From Bacteroidota bacterium (lineage in GTDB: Bacteria; Bacteroidota; Bacteroidia; Chitinophagales; Chitinophagaceae): a stretch of 64,000 nt of DNA. The DNA lies in assembly GCA_018267955.1 (NCBI GenBank), contig JAFDXL010000008.1, positions 310,001 to 374,000 of the forward strand. The letters are read 5' to 3'. A model generated the notes under the pieces. That model did no database searches, was not told where the DNA came from, and saw only the letters and a program-made list of their open reading frames with translations. Shown piece after piece: positions 17,164 through 25,728 of the stretch. Numbering within the stretch: the first letter of the stretch is position 1; each line of letters opens with the position of its first letter. Both the position numbers and the translations under genes were made by a program.

Positions 17164-18897
17164 ATGATTTCATTTTCGAGCCTCTCGCTTAGAGAGGAAT
17201 TGACTCGTGCCGTATCGGACATGGGCTTTGAGACGCCGACCCCTATTCAACAAAAAGTTATCCCGCAACTCTTATCTCAACCTTCTGATATCATTGGACT
17301 GGCGCAGACCGGAACCGGTAAAACTGCTGCCTTCGGACTTCCGCTACTGCACCACATGGACGTTGCACAGAAACATGTGCAAGCTCTTGTATTGAGCCCT
17401 ACACGCGAATTGTGTATGCAAATACAGGAAGAATTTAAAAAGTATGGTTATTACATGCGTGGTCTGCGTACCACAGCTGTGTACGGTGGTGTGCCTATTG
17501 GTGGGCAGATCCGCGAAGTAAAGTCGCACCCGCAAGTAATCGTTGCAACACCAGGCAGGTTAATAGACCTCCTGGAGCGTAAAGCACTCTCCCTGGAGCA
17601 GGTACAATATGTAGTATTGGACGAAGCTGATGAGATGCTGAATATGGGTTTCCGCGAGGATATTGAGTTTATCCTTAAAAATACCCCTGCGCGCCAATAT
17701 ACATGGTTGTTCTCTGCGACGATGAACAATGATGTACGTAACATTGCTAAGCGCTTTATGAGCAAATGGCAGGAATTTGCCGTTGCTAAAGAAAACGTAA
17801 CTAACGAAAATATCGATCACCAATATTACGTTACCAGCCATCACAATCGTTTTGAAACACTGCGCCGCCTGCTGGATTTTACACCCGGTATTTACGGTAT
17901 CATCTTTACACGTACCAAGCAAGATTGCCAGGATATATCTGAGAAACTGATGAAGATGGGCTATCATGTAAGCCCGCTGCATGGTGATATGGACCAAAAG
18001 ATGCGTAGCAAAGTAATGGAGCGTTTTAAAAACAAACAGCTCCAGGCGATTGTAGCCACAGACGTTGCTGCGCGCGGAATTGATGTGAATGACATTACAC
18101 ACGTTATAAACTACGAATTACCCGATGATCCGGAAGTGTACACGCACAGAAGCGGACGTACGGCAAGGGCTGGTAAATCCGGTATTTGTATGTCTATCGT
18201 TTCACCGAAGGAAATATCCAACATCCGCCAAGTAGAGCGCATATCTAAAACACGTTTTAATAAGAGCGATATACCTGATGGGGCAGAAGTGATCCGTAAA
18301 AAATTGTTCTATTACCTGGAACAAATTGAAACAGCATCGCCAGAGGAAGATTTCGGACGCGTGTACCAGGCTTCGATCCATGAACGCTTTGCCGATATGG
18401 AAAAGGATGAGCTGATCCGCAGGCTGATATGGTTGCAATTAAAAGAAACCATTGCTGCCTACGGTGATGCCGAGGATCTGAATGCAGGTTATAATACCCA
18501 GGAGCCGAAAGGTAAAGCCCGCTCAGGAAGTGTACGACTCTTTATTAATGTAGGTATTAAGGATGGCATTGGCAGCAATGAAAAACTGCTTCACTTCATA
18601 ACTGAATCTACAGATATTGAGGCTGGCCAGATAGACCGGATAACGGTTCGCGATCTAAGTAGTTTCTTTAACGTAAGCTCTTCTGCTGCTGAATATATCA
18701 TCCAGGTGATGAGCCAGAAGAAATTCAAAGGCAGGAAAGTGCGTATAGAAGAGGCTGAACAACGTGACAGGGAAAGGGGTGGATATGCATCAAAAGGTTC
18801 ATCTTCAACACGTTATGGTGGTGGATCGGGTAGGGCGCCTCGTAGTCATTCAAGCGGAGGTTCACAAAAAGTTAACAAGAGATATTACGATAAATAA
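17164..18897 (+). CDS. DEAD-box ATP-dependent RNA helicase (DeaD/CsdA type)
   Basis: A 577-residue helicase with every core motif in order: Q motif (GFETPTPIQQ), I (AQTGTGKT), Ia (PTRELC), Ib (TPGRL), II (DEAD in VLDEADEML), III (SAT), IV (IIFTRTK), V (ATDVAARGIDV) and VI (HRSGRTARAG). A DbpA-type RNA-binding domain follows (about residues 455-540: VRLFINVGIKDGIG ... FKGRKVRIEEAE), then a Gly/Ser/Arg-rich tail. It remodels structured RNA in ribosome assembly, mRNA decay and cold adaptation. It stands alone with its own promoter; the RlpA-like gene begins 58 nt downstream. Confidence 0.95.
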   Translation: MISFSSLSLREELTRAVSDMGFETPTPIQQKVIPQLLSQPSDIIGLAQTGTGKTAAFGLPLLHHMDVAQKHVQALVLSPTRELCMQIQEEFKKYGYYMRGLRTTAVYGGVPIGGQIREVKSHPQVIVATPGRLIDLLERKALSLEQVQYVVLDEADEMLNMGFREDIEFILKNTPARQYTWLFSATMNNDVRNIAKRFMSKWQEFAVAKENVTNENIDHQYYVTSHHNRFETLRRLLDFTPGIYGIIFTRTKQDCQDISEKLMKMGYHVSPLHGDMDQKMRSKVMERFKNKQLQAIVATDVAARGIDVNDITHVINYELPDDPEVYTHRSGRTARAGKSGICMSIVSPKEISNIRQVERISKTRFNKSDIPDGAEVIRKKLFYYLEQIETASPEEDFGRVYQASIHERFADMEKDELIRRLIWLQLKETIAAYGDAEDLNAGYNTQEPKGKARSGSVRLFINVGIKDGIGSNEKLLHFITESTDIEAGQIDRITVRDLSSFFNVSSSAAEYIIQVMSQKKFKGRKVRIEEAEQRDRERGGYASKGSSSTRYGGGSGRAPRSHSSGGSQKVNKRYYDK

Positions 18898-18955
18898 TTA
18901 TTTAATGTTGCTTTTTAGGGAATAATGCCCGTTCTTTGCAGTCAGCAAAAAAATT

Positions 18956-19420
18956 ATGAGTATGAGGTTGATGTTACTATTCGCATTATTGCTATTACCT
19001 TTTTCTAAAATCAATGCGCAGGAATCTTCGCTTGATAAACTGGATAAGGTGATCACTAAAGTTAGAAACGGCATAGCCAGTTATTATCACGACAAATTTG
19101 AAGGACGCATAACTGCTACCGGAGATGTGTTTGATAATGATAAGTTCACGGCTGCCAGCAATAAGCTGAAGCTGGGTTCTTACGTTAAGGTTACTAACCT
19201 GTCTAACGGAGAAGTAGTATATGTGAAGATCAACGACCGCATGGCAGCTGATAATAAACGCCTTATAGACCTGGCAAGCATCGCAGCCAAAAAGCTGGAT
19301 TTTAAAAATAAAGGTGTAGCTAAGGTTAAAGTAGTAGTAGTTTCTGAAGATGAGGGTAAAATTGGCATCCTTGCACAGAATAACCTGAAAGGCGCTACTA
19401 TGGCAAAATCAGAATTGTAA
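18956..19420 (+). CDS. RlpA-like double-psi beta-barrel protein
   Basis: A 154-residue exported protein: signal peptide (MSMRLMLLFALLLLPFSKINAQ) and a single RlpA-like DPBB domain with the expected signatures GIASYYHDKFEGRITATGD, FTAASNKLKLGSYVKVTN and VKINDRMAADNKRLIDLA. RlpA proteins are septal lytic transglycosylases that act on stem-peptide-free peptidoglycan. Here there is no SPOR domain, and the conserved 'H-x-L-P-G' element of typical RlpA is replaced by SNKLKLG, so catalytic activity is uncertain. A second ATG two codons in could also serve as start. Confidence 0.88.
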   Translation: MSMRLMLLFALLLLPFSKINAQESSLDKLDKVITKVRNGIASYYHDKFEGRITATGDVFDNDKFTAASNKLKLGSYVKVTNLSNGEVVYVKINDRMAADNKRLIDLASIAAKKLDFKNKGVAKVKVVVVSEDEGKIGILAQNNLKGATMAKSEL

Positions 19421-19440
19421 AATATACCATATTGTTTTAA

Positions 19441-19475
19441 AAGAGAATGCCTGATGATTCATCAGGCATTCTCTT
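19441..19475. terminator. Bidirectional terminator between convergent genes
   Basis: A 17-bp near-perfect inverted repeat (AAGAGAATGCCTGATGA and its complement) around a tiny loop, with T-runs outside both arms (CTCTTTTTTA on plus). It serves the RlpA-like gene and the convergent 19481-20302 gene. Confidence 0.85.
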
Positions 19476-19480
19476 TTTTA

Positions 19481-20302
19481 TTAATAATCATAAGACCATT
19501 TACGAGAGAATGGCAATATTACAAGAGATAAGATAAGGTCCGGTGATCCCTGTATGGTATAAGTACCTTGGATGTCCGGTGATCTAACAATATTTCCATA
19601 GCTGTTATGATATTGTGTTGGTATTTCATAGCTGCCATCTTCATCATAATTCATACTTTTAAGAGAGCAGGTGGCGCGTATCTTCATTGCAATACCCGCA
19701 AAGAAACCAAACTCTGCTTTTACAAAGGGAGTTACACCGATATAGCCAGACTGTCGGGAGCTTTCGCAAATATAGGGATAAGCACCAAACCCAATGTTAA
19801 ACATCGATTTTAAGTTCCTGGTATAGATTGCATCTGCGCCATACTTAAAATCAAGGCTAACCGGAAAATAAATGCAGGTATAGGATAGCGGAGAGAAGTA
19901 TTTATTAGGTGATATTAAAATGGGTTTAGACGGGGAGAGTGTAAAAACATTCCCCATAAATGCGGAAGAAATAGCGAGACAAGTTTTCTTCCCGGATGTT
20001 AAAGGGAATGACATGCTTACGCCAGCCCCCCATGCCTTACTTACAGTAAGAGTATGTAGCGTCTTTTTAGACATACTGACTGTCTGAGTCTCAGGATCAA
20101 AAACCTCGTATTGAGTTTCAATAAACGCTTGTGGCAAGGGGTATGAAACACACAATTCCATACGGCTCTGGTCGTACCATTTACTTCCATCCTCATCACT
20201 TAAGGCACCCCGGACAAATCCTTGCCATTGTGCATTTGACGAAAAGGAGGCCAGTGTAAAGATTAAATAAAGAACATTTCTAAAGATTGATTTTAGATTC
20301 AT
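19481..20302 (-). CDS. Exported protein of unknown function, barrel-like
   Basis: A 273-residue protein with a signal peptide (MNLKSIFRNVLYLIFTLASFSSNAQ). The mature sequence has repeated amphipathic strands (FNIGFGAYPYIC, FVKAEFGFFAGIAMKIRAT, ACLAISS-like segments) and ends in aromatic residues (RKWSYDY), consistent with an outer-membrane barrel or beta-sandwich protein. I recognise no family. It is transcribed alone toward the bidirectional terminator at 19441 and diverges from the SET-domain gene. Confidence 0.65.
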   Translation of the reverse strand: MNLKSIFRNVLYLIFTLASFSSNAQWQGFVRGALSDEDGSKWYDQSRMELCVSYPLPQAFIETQYEVFDPETQTVSMSKKTLHTLTVSKAWGAGVSMSFPLTSGKKTCLAISSAFMGNVFTLSPSKPILISPNKYFSPLSYTCIYFPVSLDFKYGADAIYTRNLKSMFNIGFGAYPYICESSRQSGYIGVTPFVKAEFGFFAGIAMKIRATCSLKSMNYDEDGSYEIPTQYHNSYGNIVRSPDIQGTYTIQGSPDLILSLVILPFSRKWSYDY

Positions 20303-20358
20303 AAAGATTTAAGTTGTAGGTGGTGCAAATAAAATGCAAAAAAATTGCATTTACAATG

Positions 20359-20366
20359 TAGTTTTG
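20359..20366 (+). promoter_or_regulatory. Candidate -7 box for the SET-domain gene
   Basis: TAGTTTTG, a full TAnnTTTG match only 5 nt before the ATG at 20372, implying a leaderless transcript. Just upstream is an inverted repeat (ATGCAA at 20334-20339, TTGCAT at 20345-20350) that could be an operator. No TTTG lies at -33. Confidence 0.35.
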
Positions 20367-20371
20367 ATTGG

Positions 20372-20758
20372 ATGATATCTTGCGCCTTGTATATAGATCA
20401 TATTGCCGGCAAAGGGCGGGGTATTTTTGCAGGAGAAAATATACCCATGGGTACCATCGTCGAAACCTCTCCCGTAATTGTAATGACTGCCGAAGAGCGA
20501 TTATTGCTTGATAAAACGCTGCTGCACGATTATATTTTTGAGTGGAAACCGGATGGGCAAGCTCTTTGTTGCATGGCACAAGGTTATATATCGGTTTACA
20601 ACCATTCCTATACTTCAAACTGTGAATACTTCATGGACTATGAGAATGAAACGATCACCATAAAGACTGTGCGCGAGATAGAGTTGGGCGAGGAGCTTAC
20701 CATTAATTATAATGGCGACTGGGATGATGCTACACCCGTGTGGTTTGATGTTTTCTAA
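20372..20758 (+). CDS. SET-domain protein (putative protein lysine methyltransferase)
   Basis: A 128-residue stand-alone SET domain. Visible elements are the N-terminal GKGRGIFAGENIPMGTIVE, the AdoMet/knot motif YNHSYTSNC (equivalent to the NHS motif of eukaryotic SET enzymes) and the C-terminal GEELTINYNGDW. There is no pre-SET or cysteine-rich post-SET region. Such small bacterial SET proteins are probably AdoMet-dependent lysine methyltransferases, but their substrates are mostly unknown. I chose ATG at 20372 over TTG at 20345, which lies in the promoter region. The pterin dehydratase gene follows after 26 nt, so the two are probably co-transcribed. Confidence 0.87.
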   Translation: MISCALYIDHIAGKGRGIFAGENIPMGTIVETSPVIVMTAEERLLLDKTLLHDYIFEWKPDGQALCCMAQGYISVYNHSYTSNCEYFMDYENETITIKTVREIELGEELTINYNGDWDDATPVWFDVF

Positions 20759-20784
20759 ATAATAGTTACTAAATTGGAAACTAT

Positions 20785-21018
20785 ATGTGGCAAGAAATAG
20801 ACGATACCTTAGTTAAGACCTTTACATTCAAAGATTTTTCAGAAGCATTCGCTTTCATGACGCGTGTTGCCTTACTTGCAGAGCAGATGAACCATCATCC
20901 GCTTTGGACTAACGTCTGGAACAAAGTAGATATCCGCCTGAGCACACATGATGCGGGCGACGTGGTTACCGAAAAAGATAGAAAGCTAGCAGCGGCTATC
21001 GATAAACTTCTTGCCTAG
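20785..21018 (+). CDS. Pterin-4a-carbinolamine dehydratase (4a-hydroxytetrahydrobiopterin dehydratase)
   Basis: A compact 77-residue protein carrying the family core: [27 protein letters not shown], with the catalytic His pair, then [23 protein letters not shown]. It dehydrates 4a-hydroxytetrahydropterin during tetrahydropterin recycling or suppresses side reactions of pterins. No phenylalanine hydroxylase gene lies nearby; many Bacteroidota carry this gene without one. It ends 1 nt before the convergent M14 peptidase stop. Confidence 0.93.
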   Translation: MWQEIDDTLVKTFTFKDFSEAFAFMTRVALLAEQMNHHPLWTNVWNKVDIRLSTHDAGDVVTEKDRKLAAAIDKLLA

Positions 21019-21019
21019 G

Positions 21020-22738
21020 TTATTCTATTCTGAAAACCGGGTAACGCGCGTAAGTCGGCTCGAAGTAAGGGGAGTGCTTATACACAAAATCAAGCTGCGC
21101 CTCTCCATCTGTACCAAAATTAGAATCTGCTTTTTGTTTTTCTTCCACCACGTGCTTTAGTTCTGGGTTCTGTTTCAAAAGCTCGGCTGCCTCATCTTCA
21201 AATACATAGTCGCTGTATCCTTCCTTTTGCTGCAGGATAGCGTCGAAAAATCCCCATGCAAAAAATCCATCAGGGGCTGTAGGCTCTAGTGTCTCTAATA
21301 TATAGCGCTTTGCAGGTTGATTGGTCGAAATGATATAGTCACCTTTCAATACTCGTACCTCTTTGTGGATGGAATGTACTTTAATATTACTATGCAGATA
21401 GTGGCCCTCGTAAGGCTTTTTCACCGTTTCATAGTCGTCAATATAATTCGCCGTTATGAGAATGGTTGTGTCTGCAGGAATTATATCCATTTTCACTCCG
21501 TTGATCTTTAGTCTGTTTATGACATTTGTCCAGCCGCGGCCTATGATGTAAGCTCTAGGTACAGATGCAGATTGCGCAGGTGTGTAGGAATCGTGCAATG
21601 GAATTTGCTTAGTGTAAGGTTTACTGCGGTCATAAAATAGTCGTGGCTGGCCAGATACCTCGCTGGGTTTATATCCGGCCTCATATCCTTTAAAAGTTAT
21701 TGTAGTATGCTTCGATGTATCTACCAGCCAGTAAAGCGGCACTTTTGTAGCTTTTTCGTAATGTTCTTTTTGCTCAGCTCTTGTTGATATGATCTCATTA
21801 GCATGGCTGGACGAGAAGGAGATAAAACTTTGCATTATTGCATAGGTAGCCTCTACACGTTGCATAAAAGGCTTCAGCATATGCGTTTCCGTTACGAATG
21901 CGTATGTATGAAACAATGCCGCAAAACCGCTCATGAAACGTGGCCCGTCATAAAAAGAAATCCACCCTTTATCGGGGGTATGCCCCCAATGGTTAACATA
22001 AGGAACCAGGTCATACCCGCGATTTTTCATGTCAGCATAGATAAGCGGTTCGAAAGTAGTACGCATATAATAAGCCATAGATCCACCTAGTTTATCGTGC
22101 AGGGTTGGTAACAGGGTCATCACATGCTGATAATCTGCACCATCGCTTACATGGTTGTCAATAAAAACATCGGGATCGAGCTGGTGGAATACTTTTACCA
22201 ATGAGCGCGTTTCTTTCGCATCCATTTTGATGAAATCACGATTTAAATCCAGGTTTTTACTATTGCCACGAAAGCCATATTCTTCCGGTCCATCCTGGTT
22301 GGCGCGACTATAGCTACTACGATTGAGCATGCCGCCTATATTAAACACAGGAATTACAGCGAGTGCTACGTTGTCCGGTATCTTAAGCTTACCCTCTGCT
22401 GCATCTCTTAATAGCATCATACTTGCATCTATGCCATCGGGTTCTCCCGGGTGAATACCATTATTAATAAGGATGACTATCTTTCGCTGATTCTTCCACG
22501 TTCTGATATCAAAACTTGCGTCATTGCTATAGTAAACAACATGTAGGGGATAGTAAGCATCGGTTGGGCCAGCCTGTTCCATTTTAATGGTGCTATAATT
22601 TTCGTCCAGTTGCTTATAAAAAGCAATAAGCTCTTTGTATGTTACCGATCTCCTACCATTGGAAAGTTCAAAATCAGTTTTACGTGCAAGGGATACGATA
22701 GAGGACAGTATTAAAAAAACGAAAAGTACTTTTCTCAT
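21020..22738 (-). CDS. M14 family zinc carboxypeptidase, exported
   Basis: A 572-residue protein with a signal peptide (MRKVLFVFLILSSIVSLA) and an M14 carboxypeptidase domain. The zinc ligands are visible as H-x2-E in NNGIHPGEPDG and the later His in FIDNHVSDGADYQH, with substrate-binding Asn-Arg in LDLNRDFIKMDAKE and the probable catalytic Glu in FVTETHML. The C-terminal 200 residues form an additional beta-rich region found in this Bacteroidota subfamily. Likely a periplasmic metallo-carboxypeptidase; substrate unknown. It is a single gene, with no obvious terminator in the 1-nt gap to the convergent gene. Confidence 0.92.
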   Translation of the reverse strand: MRKVLFVFLILSSIVSLARKTDFELSNGRRSVTYKELIAFYKQLDENYSTIKMEQAGPTDAYYPLHVVYYSNDASFDIRTWKNQRKIVILINNGIHPGEPDGIDASMMLLRDAAEGKLKIPDNVALAVIPVFNIGGMLNRSSYSRANQDGPEEYGFRGNSKNLDLNRDFIKMDAKETRSLVKVFHQLDPDVFIDNHVSDGADYQHVMTLLPTLHDKLGGSMAYYMRTTFEPLIYADMKNRGYDLVPYVNHWGHTPDKGWISFYDGPRFMSGFAALFHTYAFVTETHMLKPFMQRVEATYAIMQSFISFSSSHANEIISTRAEQKEHYEKATKVPLYWLVDTSKHTTITFKGYEAGYKPSEVSGQPRLFYDRSKPYTKQIPLHDSYTPAQSASVPRAYIIGRGWTNVINRLKINGVKMDIIPADTTILITANYIDDYETVKKPYEGHYLHSNIKVHSIHKEVRVLKGDYIISTNQPAKRYILETLEPTAPDGFFAWGFFDAILQQKEGYSDYVFEDEAAELLKQNPELKHVVEEKQKADSNFGTDGEAQLDFVYKHSPYFEPTYARYPVFRIE

Positions 22739-22872
22739 ACTGATAAAAATACTCGTATTTCCACGTTAAATAGTTAATCTGCCAAAAACTGCGTCAACAG
22801 AATGGATTTTAGACGTTTTATAGGAGTATTTATGGAAAAACGTTATTTTCCGTCTTACAATAAAGTATCGGA

Positions 22873-23442
22873 TTGAAATATGAGGCATACATAGGAGCGT
22901 CCGATGACGATCTGTTGCATTTATTTAAAACAACAGGCGATACTGTAATGTTGGGAATTCTCTTGCAGCGCTATACACTGCTATTGTTAGGGGTTGCCAT
23001 GAAATATCTGAAAGATAAAGATGAAGCGCAGGATGCCGTGCAACAGGTGTTTGAAAAAGCCATAAAAAATCTGCCGGCAGGTGATATTCAAAATTTTAAA
23101 GGATGGTTGTATGTGCTGATGCGCAATCACTGTTTTCAGCAGCTAAGAGATAAAGAATATCATATTGATGCAGATGCGATGACTGACCTGAGCAATGAAA
23201 CTGCTGACTTAGAGAATCTTTGGTGGAAGGATAAGGCCTTGGATGATGTGCAGGCGGCGCTTGCGCAATTGGAAGAAGCACAACGAATAACGATCACCAT
23301 GTTTTACCTTGAGGATAAATCCTACAAGCAGATCATGGACCTGACGGGTTTTAGCTTTTCACAGGTGAAAAGTTACATTCAAAACGGGAAGAGAAACTTA
23401 AAGCTATTATTGACAAAAAATAACAATGGGCGAGCTGAGTAA
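22873..23442 (+). CDS. ECF-type RNA polymerase sigma factor
   Basis: A 189-residue sigma-70 family protein with region 2 (LLQRYTLLLLGVAMKYLKDKDEAQDAVQQVFEKAIKN ... GWLYVLMRNHCFQQLR) and a region 4 helix-turn-helix (YKQIMDLTGFSFSQVKSYIQNGKRNLK). The start is TTG at 22873: an in-frame stop lies four codons upstream, and the next ATG would remove part of region 2. The rare start may keep expression low. The anti-sigma-like gene overlaps its 3' end by 17 nt, the usual ECF/anti-sigma arrangement. An inverted repeat GGAAAA/TTTTCC lies 21 nt upstream. Confidence 0.9.
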   Translation: MKYEAYIGASDDDLLHLFKTTGDTVMLGILLQRYTLLLLGVAMKYLKDKDEAQDAVQQVFEKAIKNLPAGDIQNFKGWLYVLMRNHCFQQLRDKEYHIDADAMTDLSNETADLENLWWKDKALDDVQAALAQLEEAQRITITMFYLEDKSYKQIMDLTGFSFSQVKSYIQNGKRNLKLLLTKNNNGRAE

Positions 23443-23776
23443 TATATGGAATGATCCTGCAGGGAAGTTGCCTGAAGATAAGCTCTTAGCTTACCTGGAG
23501 GGTAGATTGTCGCCCGACGAGCAGCATGAGGTGGAGCAATGGCTTGCCCGGGAGGGTATGGAATCCGATGCCGTTGAGGGGCTTAAAGCCCTGCGCGCAG
23601 ATGAAAGTAAAGAGACTGTAAGCAGGATAAATTACAGATTAAGGCAGGCTTTAGGTACTAAAACTAAAAGGCGTACAAGTACTATAATAGAAAATAAATG
23701 GGCATTGCTGGCGGTAGTAATCGTTTTGCTGCTTTGCATAGTGGGTTATATTGTAATTAACCTAACTAAGAAATGA
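23426..23776 (+). CDS. Probable anti-sigma factor, single-pass membrane protein
   Basis: A 116-residue protein: a cytosolic N-terminal part (residues 1-85) with the pattern LLAYLEGRLSPDEQHEVEQWLAREG that opens many Bacteroidota anti-sigma factors, a basic stretch, and one C-terminal membrane helix (ALLAVVIVLLLCIVGYIVINL). There is no periplasmic domain, so signal perception would need a partner. It overlaps the upstream sigma gene by 17 nt and the downstream membrane protein gene by 4 nt, indicating a tightly coupled operon. The function is inferred from sequence pattern and position. Confidence 0.78.
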   Translation: MGELSNIWNDPAGKLPEDKLLAYLEGRLSPDEQHEVEQWLAREGMESDAVEGLKALRADESKETVSRINYRLRQALGTKTKRRTSTIIENKWALLAVVIVLLLCIVGYIVINLTKK

Positions 23777-24471
23777 TCATCTATAAAATAAATTCACGAG
23801 ATCAATTGCGATCGGCACTACCTAATCTTTTGTTATCGGGAATATTTCTCGTTATAGCATTAGTAGTAGCAGGCGCCAATATTAAACGGTATTCTAGTCT
23901 TGTGGTTATAATACCAGTCTTCTTAATATTTGGATTGCCGGCAATTATACTGCATATTATTTATTGGAGGTATAATAAAGGAATGATTGTCTCTATCGAA
24001 AACGACGAAATTAATATTCAAACGCACGCTGGCATTTACACGTATAAACTGACTGATATTATATTGGCAGAAAAAATTATCAATGGTAGTCCTGCGGCAA
24101 AAGAATATAGTAGGCAATTGGTTGAAAATTATGGTTATATAAAATTGGAGATGAAAAATGGTGAAATGTTCTACCTAACGTCACTAATGCTTGATCCTAA
24201 AAAGTTCGACATAATTGCCACTGATACTATTTACAGTCCATTCCCAATTCCGAATAAACGTAATTACAAACAAAAACAGCGGTTGATACAACAAGAAAAA
24301 GACTTTGACAAGCGGGATAAAGAAGCCGCTGTTAATCGGTTTGTCGAACAGTTCAAGAGTATGAGCGATGAGAGGTTACGTGAGAAGTTAATATCCGGGA
24401 AAAACTATAGACCGGAAGCTATGGAAGCAGCTAAACGTATTTTAGAGCAGCGTAAAACCTCCTCGATATAA
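23773..24471 (+). CDS. Membrane protein of unknown function in ECF sigma operon
   Basis: A 232-residue protein with two N-terminal membrane helices (about residues 16-35 and 42-64), a beta-rich soluble segment (IVSIENDEINIQTHAGIYTYKLTDIILAE) resembling a PH-like domain, and a charged helical C-terminal tail (KQKQRLIQQEKDFDKRDKEA and a short amphipathic end). I recognise no family. Its start overlaps the anti-sigma-like gene by 4 nt. Given the operon, it may be the sensor or accessory component of the sigma system, but this is inference only. Confidence 0.65.
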   Translation: MIIYKINSRDQLRSALPNLLLSGIFLVIALVVAGANIKRYSSLVVIIPVFLIFGLPAIILHIIYWRYNKGMIVSIENDEINIQTHAGIYTYKLTDIILAEKIINGSPAAKEYSRQLVENYGYIKLEMKNGEMFYLTSLMLDPKKFDIIATDTIYSPFPIPNKRNYKQKQRLIQQEKDFDKRDKEAAVNRFVEQFKSMSDERLREKLISGKNYRPEAMEAAKRILEQRKTSSI

Positions 24472-24507
24472 AAAACGTACCTTGCAATAGCTATTAGATA
24501 GATATTC

Positions 24508-25728
24508 ATGCAGTTAGCAGGTAAAAAAATAGTATTAGCGGTAACAGGTAGCATTGCAGCCTATAAAACCCCGCAGCTGGTAAGATTATTGATAAAAGCA
24601 GGTGCGGAAGTACGAGTGCTTGTTACTGACGCTGCAGAGGCTTTTGTTAGCCCCTTGTCATTGGCAACAGTTTCTAAACATCCTGTATTAAGCAATATAG
24701 CTGATGGGGCGGCCTGGAATAATCATGTTGAGCTCGGCCGGTGGGCAGATGCAATGCTCATTGCACCTTGCAGCGCAAATAGCCTGGCAAAACTGGCTAA
24801 CGGCCTTTGTGATAACCTGGTTTGTGCCGTATATCTGTCAGCTGTATGCCCTGTGTTTGTAGCGCCGGCTATGGACGAGGATATGTGGCATCACGGAAGC
24901 ACAAAGCATAATCTTGAAAAGATAAAGACTTACGGCAATAATGTCATTCCCGTAGCGCATGGTGAACTGGCAAGTGGGCTTGTTGGTGATGGAAGAATGG
25001 CAGAGCCGGAAGATATCGTTCATTTTCTCGATAGCTTTTTTTCAGGAAAGAGTAATAATCTGCCACTGAATGGAGTAAGAGCCCTGGTAACCGCAGGCCC
25101 TACTTACGAGCGCATAGATCCCGTACGTTTTATAGGTAATTTTTCTACCGGTAAGATGGGCGTTGCTATTGCCGAAGAACTGGCGAATAAAGGTGCTTCT
25201 GTTACACTTATTTTAGGCCCTTCTCAAATAAAGGTGAGCCATCCGGGTATACGATTGGTGAGTGTGGAGAGCGCGGATGAAATGTTTAATGCAGCAACCG
25301 CAGCTTATGAAACAACGGATATTGCCGTATTGGCCGCAGCCGTTGCTGATTACCGGCCGGATCAAATGGCTCCGGAGAAAATAAAGAAGGCTGGTGATAC
25401 GTTAGATATCAGGCTGGTAAAGAATAAAGATATATTGGCAACATTTGGCCGGCAAAAGAAGGATAGCCAGGTTTTAGTGGGTTTTGCTCTGGAGACCAAT
25501 AATGAAATGGAACATGCAGTAGGTAAAATGAAGGCAAAGAATGCCGACATGATTGTTTTAAATTCGTTAAATGATAAGGGCGCAGGCTTTGGTCATGATA
25601 CCAATAAGGTAACTTTGTTATTTACCGATGGCAGCAACAAAGCACTGCCGCTTCAAAGTAAAAACCTTGTTGCAGAAGCTATTGTAGATAATATTGTTCA
25701 ATTAAGAGATGCGAAAAAGACTGTTTAG
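24508..25728 (+). CDS. coaBC: Bifunctional phosphopantothenoylcysteine decarboxylase / phosphopantothenate-cysteine ligase
   Basis: A 406-residue fusion enzyme of coenzyme A synthesis. The N-terminal CoaC flavoprotein half (1-180) shows VTGSIAAYKTPQLVRLL, the catalytic His in WNNHVELGRWAD, and a substrate-recognition clamp APAMDEDMW; the last has Asp where E. coli has the Asn of PxMNxxMW, a change I recall as common in Bacteroidota. The C-terminal CoaB half (from about 185) shows VTAGPTYERIDPVRFIGNFSTGKMG and AAVADYRP. It ligates Cys to phosphopantothenate using CTP and then decarboxylates the product. The porD gene overlaps its 3' end by 20 nt. Confidence 0.96.
   Translation: MQLAGKKIVLAVTGSIAAYKTPQLVRLLIKAGAEVRVLVTDAAEAFVSPLSLATVSKHPVLSNIADGAAWNNHVELGRWADAMLIAPCSANSLAKLANGLCDNLVCAVYLSAVCPVFVAPAMDEDMWHHGSTKHNLEKIKTYGNNVIPVAHGELASGLVGDGRMAEPEDIVHFLDSFFSGKSNNLPLNGVRALVTAGPTYERIDPVRFIGNFSTGKMGVAIAEELANKGASVTLILGPSQIKVSHPGIRLVSVESADEMFNAATAAYETTDIAVLAAAVADYRPDQMAPEKIKKAGDTLDIRLVKNKDILATFGRQKKDSQVLVGFALETNNEMEHAVGKMKAKNADMIVLNSLNDKGAGFGHDTNKVTLLFTDGSNKALPLQSKNLVAEAIVDNIVQLRDAKKTV

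Noticed and set aside
17560-18102. A 180-codon antisense open frame opposite the DEAD-box helicase
   Set aside because: The overlapped sense strand carries all helicase motifs; the antisense product is Cys/His/Ile-rich and unlike any protein I know.
22834-22851. GGAAAA-6-TTTTCC inverted repeat upstream of the ECF sigma gene as an operator
   Set aside because: Short A/T arms of this kind are frequent by chance in AT-rich intergenic DNA, and no second copy was found at other promoters in the window.
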